Below, in pieces: positions 1 to 6,957 of a DNA stretch of 16,922 nt (the first letter of the stretch is position 1; each line of letters begins with the position of its first letter). Made by a program: the position numbers and the translations under genes. This DNA is from Actinomycetota bacterium (GTDB lineage: Bacteria > Actinomycetota > Thermoleophilia > Solirubrobacterales > Thermoleophilaceae): assembly GCA_005885165.1 (NCBI GenBank), contig VAXR01000084.1:1-16922 (forward strand), given 5' to 3'. The notes beneath the pieces are model-generated. The model ran no database searches. It was given only the letters and a program-made list of their open reading frames with translations, and was not told the DNA's origin.

Positions 1-567
1 CTGGAGCTCCCACCCCCGGCTCGGGTAATGGAGCCAGCGCGCGATCCTCACCATCCCGTCGCCGCGGGGCTCGATCCTGAGCTCCTCGCGCATGTCGCCC
101 GCGCGGCCTGGGCTCGCGGCGGGCGCATCGCCGTTCGAGGCCTCCTCCTCGACGGCGACCGAGACGGCGCCCGATAGCAGCCGCAGGTCGCGCTCCGCCA
201 GGAGCTCGCTCTCAAGCGCGTCCGCCACGAGCGGGCGCAGGTCATTCTCGTGCAGCTCCGGCGCGCGGCGCTCGAGGCGCCCGGCCGACCACGACGCCAC
301 GCGCACGCCGCCCGGAACGCGCTCGAGCCTGACCTCGAACGTAGTGCCGTCATCGCGCGCGTACGGGCCGGCGGACACGTACGGCCCGGCGAAATCCGCC
401 GCCGCCGCAGCGGCGCGCGCGCCGCCCTTCCGGCGAGCTGCGGCCGCTCGCCCGGACTGGCCCCGCCGCTCCGACGCCCGGCCCGGATCGAGCACGGTCC
501 CCTTGGAGCAGATCGGGCAGTCGGCTGTGAAGCGGTTGTGGCGGCAGAAGAGCGAGGAGGAGGACAC
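1..567 (-). CDS. Partial zinc-ribbon hypothetical protein downstream of topB
   Basis: An open frame of 189 codons runs from a GTG at 567 to the left edge with no stop, so the C-terminus is missing. I do not recognise a named family. Near the N-terminus is CRHNRFTADCPIC (C8, H10, C17, C20), which looks like a one-site zinc ribbon; this is followed by an Ala/Arg-rich linker (about residues 27-57) and a more ordinary folded-looking stretch (FEVRLERVPGGVRVASW, then acidic helices). The GTG lies 4 nt after the topB stop, so the two genes are almost certainly co-transcribed and may act together, but the function is unknown. No clear Shine-Dalgarno sequence precedes the GTG; the start is chosen because it is the first possible one after topB and keeps the zinc motif. 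ATG-initiated frames over this area (48-353 minus, 92-1090 plus) are shadows. Confidence 0.72.
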   Translation of the reverse strand, partial: MSSSSLFCRHNRFTADCPICSKGTVLDPGRASERRGQSGRAAAARRKGGARAAAAAADFAGPYVSAGPYARDDGTTFEVRLERVPGGVRVASWSAGRLERRAPELHENDLRPLVADALESELLAERDLRLLSGAVSVAVEEEASNGDAPAASPGRAGDMREELRIEPRGDGMVRIARWLHYPSRGWELQ

Positions 568-571
568 CGGG

Positions 572-2848
572 CTACGAGGCCGGCTGCTTCTCCGGCTCAG
601 CCGCCCCCGCGCCGTCGGCGGACGCGGCCGCGCGGCCGCCCGCAGGCGCAGCGCCCTCGCCCGACCCGGACGCGCCGTCCTCCTCCTCGGCCGGCGGCCG
701 AGGTCGCGGCTCGCGCGCCCAGTCCTCATCGAACTCGACGCGCCACTTCCCGTCGTCTCCCTGCTCGAGCTTCAGCTTCGCCTTGAAGGTGCGGCCGGAG
801 CGGCCGCGGAAGCCGGTGACGGGCTTCTCGGTCTTGAAGTTCGCCATCAGCTCGCGGACGACCGAGACCGGCAGGATCTTCCCCGCCTTCCGCTTCCAGA
901 TCACGAACCCGCAGCCGGGGTCGTCCTTCGTCCAGCACGAGTAGCCCTTGCGGTTCTCGATCACGTCGCGGCCGCAGATCGGGCACGGGCCCAGGTTGGC
1001 GCGCTCGATCTTCACGTCCTTGAGCTTGTCGAGCTCCTGGACCGTCTTCTCGGTGAAGTGCGTGATGTCCGACATGAACGCCGGCCGTGAGTCCTCGCCC
1101 TGCTCGATCAGGCCGAGCCGCCGCTCCCAGTCGCCGGTCAGCTCAGGTGACGTGAGCGGATGGGACCCGAGCAGCCGCACCACCTGGATGCCCTTGTCGG
1201 TAGCGACTAGCGCCCGCCCGTCGCGCTCGATGTAACCGACGTCGATCAGCCGCTCGATGATCGCGGCCCGCGTGGCCGGCGTGCCGATGCCGGAGTCCTT
1301 CATCGCCTCGCGCAGGTCGGCCTCCTCGATGTCCTTGCCCGCGGTCTCCATGGCGGCGAGCAGGGACGCCTCGGTGTAGCGCCGCGGCGGCTGCGTCTCC
1401 TTGCGCAGGGACTCGACCGACAGCGTCTTCACCGCCTCGCCCTGCTCGAGCTGCGGCAGCAGCTGGTCGCCGCCCGTGTCGTCGTCCGGGCGCTCGGCGG
1501 GCTGGGCCTCCTCGCCGTACACGGATTTCCAGCCTGCCTCGATCAGGCGCCGCCCGCTGGTGCGGAACACGTGCTCGGTGACGGTGGTCTCCACGCGCGT
1601 GCGCTCGAAGACGGCATCCGGGTGGAAGATCGCCAGGAAGCGCTTGGCCACGAGGTCGTACACCTTCCGCTCGTCCGACCCCATCCGGTCCAGGTCGTGC
1701 TCGGAGCGCGTCGGGATGAGCGCGTGGTGATCAGCGACCTTCTTGTCGTTGACCACCCGGCCGAGCGGCAGACGGTCGAGGGAGCGGACGTACTCGGCGG
1801 CCTTCGAGTAGGCGGAGTTGCGGCCGACCAGCCCGGCGATCGGCTTGATCTCGGGGATCTGGTCGCTCGGCAGGAAGCGCGAGCTGGTGCGCGGATAGGT
1901 GATCGCCTTGTGCTCCTCGTAGAGGCGCTGCGCGGCCCCCAGCGTCCGCCGCGCGGAAAACCCGAAGAGGGTGTTCGCGTGGCGCTGCAGCGAGGTGAGG
2001 TCGTAGAGGAGCTGCGGCCGCTCGCGCTCCTCCTTCTTCTCGAGGCTCGTGATCTCGCCGGGCTTGTCGCGGCACTCCTCGACGATTCGCGCGGCGAGCT
2101 CCTCCGCGATCCGCTTGCCGCCGAGGTAGCGCCCGCGGTAGGCGCGCTGCGGGTCGGCCTCGAACTCCGCCTCCACGAGCCAGTACGGCTCTGGCACGAA
2201 CGCGCGGATCTCCTCCTCGCGCCGCGCGACCAGCGCCAGCGTCGGCGTCTGCACGCGCCCGAGCGACACGGCGCCGTCGAACGCCGCGCGCAGGCGGATC
2301 GACGCCGCCCGCGTGGCGTTCATCCCCACCACCCAGTCGGCCTCCGAGCGCGAGCGAGCGGCCGCCTCGAGTCGCTCCATCTCCGAGCCCTCGCGCAGGT
2401 GCTCGAAGGCCTCCTGGATCGCCTTGCGCGTCATCGAGTTCAGCCACAGCCGCTTGACGGGCTTGGCGATCCCGGCGGTCTCGTACAGGTAGGCGAAGAT
2501 GAGCTCGCCCTCGCGGCCCGCGTCGCAGGCGTTCACGATCAGGTCGACCTCGTCGCTGCGCATCAGGCGGTGCACCGCCTGGAGCTGCTTCTTCGAGCGC
2601 TCGTCGACGGGCACGAGCTTGAAGTGCTCGGGGACGATCGGGAGGTCCGCGAACCGCCAGCGCTTGAGCTTCGGGTCGTACTCGTCGGGCGCCGCCAGGC
2701 CCACGAGGTGGCCGACCGCCCACGTGATGACGTACCGGTCGCCGTCGAGATGCGTCTTGTCACCCGACTGCTTGAAGTCGTCCGGGAGCGCGGTCGCTAG
2801 GTCGCGGCCAACGGACGGCTTCTCGGCTATGACAAGGGTCTTGCTCAT
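572..2848 (-). CDS. topB: DNA topoisomerase III (type IA)
   Basis: A 758-aa type IA topoisomerase that cuts one DNA strand through a tyrosine, passes the other strand and reseals; it acts in the cytoplasm on single-stranded or decatenation substrates. The N-terminal TOPRIM domain starts MSKTLVIAEKPSVGRDLA (E9) and has the acidic motif ACDAGREGELI (D109, E115). The catalytic tyrosine is Y318 in ITYPRTSSRFLP. Helix-rich gate domains follow to about 600. A zinc site is formed by C622, C625, C638 and C646, then a topoisomerase C-terminal repeat (about 665-708) ending in KWRVEFDEDW, and a disordered acidic Ala/Gly/Pro tail (711-758). The TOPRIM opening and YPRT context favour topB over topA. The ATG at 2848 gives the exact family N-terminus. 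The upstream gene ends 94 nt away and the zinc-ribbon gene follows after 4 nt. The first residue after the YPRT motif that is usually Asp is Ser here. Confidence 0.95.
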   Translation of the reverse strand: MSKTLVIAEKPSVGRDLATALPDDFKQSGDKTHLDGDRYVITWAVGHLVGLAAPDEYDPKLKRWRFADLPIVPEHFKLVPVDERSKKQLQAVHRLMRSDEVDLIVNACDAGREGELIFAYLYETAGIAKPVKRLWLNSMTRKAIQEAFEHLREGSEMERLEAAARSRSEADWVVGMNATRAASIRLRAAFDGAVSLGRVQTPTLALVARREEEIRAFVPEPYWLVEAEFEADPQRAYRGRYLGGKRIAEELAARIVEECRDKPGEITSLEKKEERERPQLLYDLTSLQRHANTLFGFSARRTLGAAQRLYEEHKAITYPRTSSRFLPSDQIPEIKPIAGLVGRNSAYSKAAEYVRSLDRLPLGRVVNDKKVADHHALIPTRSEHDLDRMGSDERKVYDLVAKRFLAIFHPDAVFERTRVETTVTEHVFRTSGRRLIEAGWKSVYGEEAQPAERPDDDTGGDQLLPQLEQGEAVKTLSVESLRKETQPPRRYTEASLLAAMETAGKDIEEADLREAMKDSGIGTPATRAAIIERLIDVGYIERDGRALVATDKGIQVVRLLGSHPLTSPELTGDWERRLGLIEQGEDSRPAFMSDITHFTEKTVQELDKLKDVKIERANLGPCPICGRDVIENRKGYSCWTKDDPGCGFVIWKRKAGKILPVSVVRELMANFKTEKPVTGFRGRSGRTFKAKLKLEQGDDGKWRVEFDEDWAREPRPRPPAEEEDGASGSGEGAAPAGGRAAASADGAGAAEPEKQPAS

Positions 2849-2911
2849 TGCGACGGCCCACGATAGAGCCGGGTGTCCACTGAACGGACGGTGCGGACGC
2901 TAGCCCTCGGC

Positions 2912-2927
2912 GCCGACGAGAGTCGGC
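2912..2927 (-). terminator. Weak hairpin after the cupredoxin gene
   Basis: GCCGAC and GTCGGC form a 6-bp perfect stem with a 4-nt loop, 15 nt after the stop codon of the copper-protein gene (minus strand) and before topB. There is no T-run, so termination is only a possibility. Confidence 0.3.
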
Positions 2928-2942
2928 TGCCCCGGCCTCCGC

Positions 2943-4496
2943 CTAGTGGCGCGGCAGGACGCGGAAGGCGCCCCGCATGAACGGGTGGACGCGGCAGAAG
3001 TACGTGTACGTGCCCGGTGGAAGGCTCGCGGGAGTGGTCCAGTCGATCCGGTTCTTGGCCGCCGACAGTCCCGTCGGCCCGTAGCCGAGCTGGCCGGAGT
3101 CGAACTGGAAGCGCCCGTTGGCGATCGGATAGCTGATGCCGGTCGAGCGGTTGCACGGCGCCCGGCACGCGGTGACCGTGTGGAAGATCGAGCCTCCCGC
3201 GTCGAAGTTGCCGAACCGCAGCGGGGTCCCCGCGGAGGCGACCGGCGGGAGCTCCATCGCTCCGCCGGCCGAGAGATCGCCGGGCAGGTACGTGAAGTCG
3301 CCGATTCCGACGCCGCTCGCGACGGTTGAGCCGTTTGCGAGCTTCCGCGGATCCGCCAGGCCCGTCGGGCGCCCGCCGTGGTTGTTCGCCGCGGCCAGGT
3401 GCCCGTGGGTGACCTTCCCGGTCGTCTTCACCCGGTGCTTGAACGGGTCGGGGCCGGATCGGTCGTCCGCGATGTAGAGGAGCATCAGCCCCATCGACTC
3501 GTACCACGAGGCGTGCTTCGTGTCGTAGGTCGCGCTCACCCGCAGGACGTCGCCCTTCCTGATCCCCACACGCCAGGGCAGCGGCGTCTTCGTCATCGCC
3601 ATGTCCCACGAGACCGGGCCGTTCGGGTCGAAGTACTTGGCGCTCGAGCGAAACACGTGGACGCGCCGGCGCCCGCGTAGCACCGAGAGGTCGGTCCACA
3701 GCCCGCCCGGATGGACGTGCCCCGCGGCGGCGACGATCGTGCCGGGGCGGTCCACCTTCCACTCGTTCAGCTTCGGCCCGCGCCCGTAGGGGCTGGGCGT
3801 TACCTGGTCGGGATAGGTGAACTTCCCGCGCGTCCCCGAGCCGCGGTTCACGTCGAACACGGGATATGCCTTCCCGTTCTGCACGTCGACCCACGCCGGG
3901 CGGGCCGGCCGGAGCCGCCTGCCCGTGGGCGAGGAGGCCGGTATCCAGTCGATGTCGTACTGGACCCACACCTCCTTCGTCTGCGACGTCTCGTTGTGGA
4001 GCATGTAGTTGATCGCCCAGACGTCGCTCGAGGAGACCGGATACCCGTACGGCCGCGGGAGCTGCCCGATCGTCTTCTCCTCGCCGAAGCCGTAGAAACG
4101 CTGCGGCAGGCTCGGGTAGGTGGTGTCCTTGCGGGAGAGGTTGAGCATCACCGCGTGGTGCATGTGGACCTGCTCGATCGGCGGCGCCTTCCCGCTTGCA
4201 TCCACGAGGTCGGGCCTCACGCGTGTAACCCAGCCGTCGCCAGGCGGCTTCTCGATCGTCACCGGGCCGACCAGGATCAGGTTGTGGCCCGGCGCCGCGA
4301 ACAGCGGCCCGTACCGGAACTCGAACCGCGTCGTGTCGCGTCCGACGGGCTTGGTCCACACGAGCTGCGAGTAGGCGCCGGGCTGCGCTCCGCCTGCCGG
4401 GGAGCCCTGTGCTCCGCTCGACGCCGGCGCCCATATGCCCCCCACCAGCAGGGCCAGAGCGACCGCCTTCGATGCCCGTCCCGCCAAGGCAACCAT
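2943..4496 (-). CDS. Secreted copper protein: PHM-like region plus C-terminal cupredoxin
   Basis: A 517-aa exported protein. Residues 1-29 form a signal peptide (hydrophobic AVALALLVGGIWA, then cleavage near SSGAQ). The middle resembles the two-domain fold of copper type II, ascorbate-dependent monooxygenases (PHM family): HMHH at 111-114, HNET with H167, GHVHPGG with H260 and H262, and M335/M338 in MGLM are in the order of the CuA and CuB ligands. The C-terminal part (about 420-517) is a plastocyanin-like cupredoxin with H439 in SIFHTVTAC and the type 1 copper ligands C501, H504 and M507 in YFCRVHPFMRG. Electron transfer or copper-dependent oxidation outside the membrane is the likely role; the substrate is unknown. 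The ATG at 4496 is preferred over an upstream in-frame start at 4667 because it begins the signal peptide and the latter would overlap the divergent TetR gene. A palindrome abuts the start codon. Confidence 0.82.
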   Translation of the reverse strand: MVALAGRASKAVALALLVGGIWAPASSGAQGSPAGGAQPGAYSQLVWTKPVGRDTTRFEFRYGPLFAAPGHNLILVGPVTIEKPPGDGWVTRVRPDLVDASGKAPPIEQVHMHHAVMLNLSRKDTTYPSLPQRFYGFGEEKTIGQLPRPYGYPVSSSDVWAINYMLHNETSQTKEVWVQYDIDWIPASSPTGRRLRPARPAWVDVQNGKAYPVFDVNRGSGTRGKFTYPDQVTPSPYGRGPKLNEWKVDRPGTIVAAAGHVHPGGLWTDLSVLRGRRRVHVFRSSAKYFDPNGPVSWDMAMTKTPLPWRVGIRKGDVLRVSATYDTKHASWYESMGLMLLYIADDRSGPDPFKHRVKTTGKVTHGHLAAANNHGGRPTGLADPRKLANGSTVASGVGIGDFTYLPGDLSAGGAMELPPVASAGTPLRFGNFDAGGSIFHTVTACRAPCNRSTGISYPIANGRFQFDSGQLGYGPTGLSAAKNRIDWTTPASLPPGTYTYFCRVHPFMRGAFRVLPRH

Positions 4497-4525
4497 GTTA
4501 CCGCCAGTAACCTTACCACAGGTAG
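4497..4525. promoter_or_regulatory. Two tandem TetR-type operator candidates
   Basis: The divergent gap holds two look-alike palindromes 15 bp apart: TTACCGCCAGTAA at 4498-4510 (extended to GTTAC-CGCCA-GTAAC, 4497-4511) and TTACCACAGGTAG at 4513-4525. Short palindromes with TTACC/GGTAA-type arms are typical TetR-family targets, and a TetR gene starts 32 bp away. The first site touches the start codon of the copper-protein gene; possible -10 elements of TANNNT form overlap or flank the sites (TAAGGT on the minus strand at 4510-4515; TAAGCT on the plus strand at 4543-4548). Binding could repress both divergent genes. Palindromes and spacing are seen; the assignment to this TetR is inference. 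Confidence 0.6.
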
Positions 4526-4557
4526 CAATCCGCGTGGACGCGTAAGCTCGACTTCTG

Positions 4558-5250
4558 ATGGCGCGGTCAGCCGAAGCCGCCGGGCGCGGGTCGCGCCCCG
4601 CTCCGCGCGCCCGGCGCAGGCGAATGCCGCGCGCCGACCGCGAGGAGCAGATGCTCGCGGCGGCCACGCGGATCTTCGCCCGCCGCGGCTACCAGGACGC
4701 GTCGATGGACGAGATCGCCGCGGCATGCGGCATCACCAAGCCGATGCTGTACTCCTACTTCGACTCGAAGGAGGGGCTCTTCCTTGCCTGCCTCGACAAG
4801 GGCGACGAGCGCCTGCGCGCGGCCGTCCGCGACGCGGTGGAGGGCGCGACCGGCGCCGAGCAGCGGCTGTGGCGGGGCCTCGTTGCGCTGTTCCGGTTCT
4901 TCGAGGACGACCGCGACATGTGGGCGCTCGGATACCGGGCCGGCCCCGGTGCGCCGTCGTTCGCGGCCGCAGCCGCGCGCTCGCGGCAGGCGATGGTTGA
5001 GCTCCTCACCGAGGTGTTCGTCGATACCGCCGTGCGCTCAGGCGTCGACCGCGAAGCCGCCCGGGAGAGCGAACCGCTGGCCCACGCCCTGACCGGCGCC
5101 GCCGCCGCCCTGGTGAACTGGGCCGGCGACCGCCCCGACGAGCCGAGCGAGCTTCACGCCCTGCGTCTGATGAACTTCGCCTGGATGGGACTCGGCAATC
5201 TCGTCCGCGGCGAGCTGTGGCTACCGCCGACCGAGGAGGAGCAGAAGTGA
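4558..5250 (+). CDS. TetR/AcrR family transcriptional regulator
   Basis: A 230-aa one-component DNA-binding repressor. After a basic tail rich in Arg/Pro (1-25), the helix-turn-helix domain spans about 27-75: REEQMLAAATRIFARRGYQ, then SMDEIAAACGITKPMLYSYF, the canonical TetR recognition helix. The rest is a helical ligand and dimer domain (about 80-220) with FEDDRDMWALGYR and a tryptophan-rich end; its ligand is unknown. The ATG at 4558 is used; an in-frame ATG at 4624 (M23) would also keep the whole HTH domain. The gene is divergent from the copper-protein gene with only 61 bp between them and overlaps the following SCP2-like gene by 4 nt (GTGA), so the two are translationally coupled. Two operator-like palindromes lie just upstream, suggesting autoregulation. 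Confidence 0.93.
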   Translation: MARSAEAAGRGSRPAPRARRRRMPRADREEQMLAAATRIFARRGYQDASMDEIAAACGITKPMLYSYFDSKEGLFLACLDKGDERLRAAVRDAVEGATGAEQRLWRGLVALFRFFEDDRDMWALGYRAGPGAPSFAAAAARSRQAMVELLTEVFVDTAVRSGVDREAARESEPLAHALTGAAAALVNWAGDRPDEPSELHALRLMNFAWMGLGNLVRGELWLPPTEEEQK

Positions 5251-5690
5251 GCGCTTCAATGATGCCGCCCGAGCAGTTCGCGTCCCTGATCTCCGACGCG
5301 AGCGACGAGCAGCTCGCCGAGGGGATGGCCTCCAACCGGGAGCCGATCTTGGAGGAGATCTTCAAGCGGATGCCCGACCAGTTCGACCCGGCGAAGGCGC
5401 CCGACGTGACCGCCGTGATCGAATGGCAGATCACCGGCGGGCCCGACGGGTCGACCGATCGCTGGCAGCTCGCGATCAAGGACGGCAAGTGCACCTGCGC
5501 TCGCGGCGGCGACGCCCAGCCCGACGTGACGTACACGGTCGGCCCGGTCGACTTCGTGAAGCTGATCGCCGGAGCCGAGAGCGGCCCGAAGCTCTTCGTC
5601 TTCGGGAAGCTCAGGATTCGCGGCAACCTCATGCTCGCGGCTCGCGTCCAGGGCTTTTTCAGGATGCCGAGCGCGGCGTCGCCGAGCTGA
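5247..5690 (+). CDS. SCP2 sterol-binding domain protein
   Basis: A 147-aa cytoplasmic single-domain protein resembling the SCP2 sterol/lipid-transfer family, whose members bind lipids or acyl-CoA in a hydrophobic tunnel. Family-like features are the FKRMPDQFDPAKAPD region, the beta strands AVIEWQITGG and WQLAIKDGKC, the PDVTYTVGPVDFVKLIAG segment and the C-terminal helix after GKLRIRGNLMLAARV. The GTG at 5247 overlaps the TetR stop (GTGA) and has a strong GAGGAGGAGC ribosome site just upstream; ATGs at 5259 and 5262 are alternatives. The coupling to TetR suggests that the regulator senses or controls a lipid-like compound, but this is inference. A strong hairpin starts 8 nt after the stop. 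Confidence 0.87.
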   Translation: MSASMMPPEQFASLISDASDEQLAEGMASNREPILEEIFKRMPDQFDPAKAPDVTAVIEWQITGGPDGSTDRWQLAIKDGKCTCARGGDAQPDVTYTVGPVDFVKLIAGAESGPKLFVFGKLRIRGNLMLAARVQGFFRMPSAASPS

Positions 5691-5697
5691 CGGGCTC

Positions 5698-5723
5698 GCC
5701 GGCGGGCGCAGTGCGCCGCCGGC
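5698..5723 (+). terminator. GC-rich hairpin after the TetR-SCP2 pair
   Basis: GCCGGCGGGCGC and GCGCCGCCGGC pair over 11 bp with one bulged G and a 3-nt loop (AGT), 8 nt after the SCP2 gene stop. The downstream run is T-rich only weakly (TCTCGGTTCCTTG). Probable intrinsic terminator of the TetR-SCP2 operon. Confidence 0.55.
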
Positions 5724-5854
5724 TCTCGGTTCCTTGCTCGATCAATCGTCGAGACCGCGGCTAGTTCGCGTGTCCAGGCCCGGCCCTGGGGCATCACCGC
5801 CGCCCGAGCGCGGCCGACAACGACCTCCCCACTCCTACGGAGGTACGTTCGACC

Positions 5855-6880
5855 TTGAAGCGCTCGACCGCACTCATCTTCCTGATCGCCGCAGCGGTGC
5901 TCGCAGCGCCGGCGGCGGCCGAGGCCAAGACCGTAAAGGGCACGGTCCTGAGCCTCGACCGGCACCACCACAAGACGCGGGTGATCCTGCCCGGTCACAA
6001 CGTTCGCTCATTCCGGTACAAGGGCCGGCTCGGCCGCAAGGTCCACGTCGGGAGCCGGATCTCGGCGAACCTGCGCGGACGGACGCTGCGCCATGTGCGA
6101 ACCGTCGGGCGCTCGCGCGTCCTCAAGTTCTACGGGCGGGTCGTACGCGATGGCCGCCGCGGCGTGGTCCTTCGTCTTGGAGACGGTCAGCGGCTCACCC
6201 TGAGCGGAAAGCCCGGCCACCATCGCTCGGCGCTCAGGTCGGCCAGCGCGTCCCCGGTCACGATCTCGATCCAGGGGCTCCAGCCCGGTCAGACAGTCCT
6301 CGTGACAATCACGCTCGACTCCTCGGGCAACGTCCAGACCGTCTCGATCCAGATCATGCCCGCGCAGGACGGGAGCGGCGACGGGAGCGGCGACGGGAGC
6401 GGCTCGGGCCCGGGCAACGTGGTCGACAACGGCGACGACGGGTCGATCGACGACAACAACGGCGACGACTACACGGCCGACGGGACCGTCACCGCGGTCG
6501 ATGCCCAGGCCGGAACGCTCGAGATCGACACGACCGACGGGCAGCACCTGGTGTTCAGCGCCGACCCCGACACGCTCGACGGCATCTCGGTCGGCGACGA
6601 CGTCGAGGTCGACTACGCGAAGGACACTTCGACCGGTGAGCTGCTCGCCGACGACGTCTTCCCGGTCGACAACTCTGGAGGCACCTCGGGGTCCGGCGAT
6701 AACTCCGGGGACAACTCCGGGGACACCTCGGGCTCCGGCGACACCTCGGGCTCCGGCGACACCTCGGGCTCGGGCGACACCTCGGGCTCGGGCGACACGT
6801 CGGGCTCGGGCGGTACGTCCGGCGGGGGCGACACCGGCTCGATCGAGATCGACCTGATCCTGCACTTCGGCGGTCAGTAG
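5855..6880 (+). CDS. Exported beta-rich (DUF5666-like) protein with Asp-Thr-Ser-Gly repeats
   Basis: A 341-aa secreted protein of unknown function. Residues 1-25 are a signal peptide (KRSTALIFLIAAAVLAAPAAAEA). Three short strand-rich segments look like repeats of one fold: KGTVLSLDRHHHKTRVI (about 29-45), YGRVVRDGRRGVVLRLGDGQ (about 93-112) and DGTVTAVDAQAGTLEIDTTD (about 209-228), the last resembling DUF5666/OB-like domains. A basic first half (pI-shifting Arg/His/Lys) is followed by an acidic second half, GDGSGDGSGSG and NGDDGSIDDNNGDD, then a low-complexity tail of DTSGSG units (about 290-319) and a distinct hydrophobic end, IEIDLILHFGG. The start is TTG at 5855 with GGAGG at 5839-5843. 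The charge asymmetry suggests a linker or a wall/matrix role, but no function is claimed. Confidence 0.8.
   Translation: MKRSTALIFLIAAAVLAAPAAAEAKTVKGTVLSLDRHHHKTRVILPGHNVRSFRYKGRLGRKVHVGSRISANLRGRTLRHVRTVGRSRVLKFYGRVVRDGRRGVVLRLGDGQRLTLSGKPGHHRSALRSASASPVTISIQGLQPGQTVLVTITLDSSGNVQTVSIQIMPAQDGSGDGSGDGSGSGPGNVVDNGDDGSIDDNNGDDYTADGTVTAVDAQAGTLEIDTTDGQHLVFSADPDTLDGISVGDDVEVDYAKDTSTGELLADDVFPVDNSGGTSGSGDNSGDNSGDTSGSGDTSGSGDTSGSGDTSGSGDTSGSGGTSGGGDTGSIEIDLILHFGGQ
6722..6811 (+). repeat. 18-bp coding tandem repeat (DTSGSG)
   Basis: Five consecutive 18-bp units of the form GACACCTCGGGCTCSGGC occupy 6722-6811, each encoding DTSGSG, with degenerate units on both sides (GDNSGDNSG before, GGTSGGG after). 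Copies differ only at third positions or one C/G, so the array is probably young and length-variable. Confidence 0.85.
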
Positions 6881-6893
6881 GAGCTCGGAGCCA

Positions 6894-6923
6894 GCGGGTT
6901 CCCGGTCGAGGCCGGGAACCCGC
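6894..6923 (+). terminator. Perfect 12-bp-stem hairpin between two exported genes
   Basis: GCGGGTTCCCGG and CCGGGAACCCGC are perfect complements around a 6-nt loop (TCGAGG), 13 nt after the stop of the DTSGSG protein. The following ACGCCCTTCT is only weakly T-rich. Best read as an intrinsic terminator; read-through to the PKD gene is possible because the next start is 34 nt away. Confidence 0.65.
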
Positions 6924-6957
6924 ACGCCCTTCTGCGCAGACTGATGAAATTGCCGGC

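Noticed and set aside
1571..2800. 409-codon plus-strand frame over topB
   Set aside because: Antisense shadow of a gene with all type IA topoisomerase motifs; common in GC-rich DNA.
4497..4667. N-terminal extension of the copper protein to 4667
   Set aside because: It would overlap the divergent TetR gene and hide the signal peptide that begins at 4496.
5734..6639. 301-codon frame over the DTSGSG gene
   Set aside because: Arg-rich frame without a signal peptide; the overlapping TTG frame has ribosome site, signal peptide and repeats.
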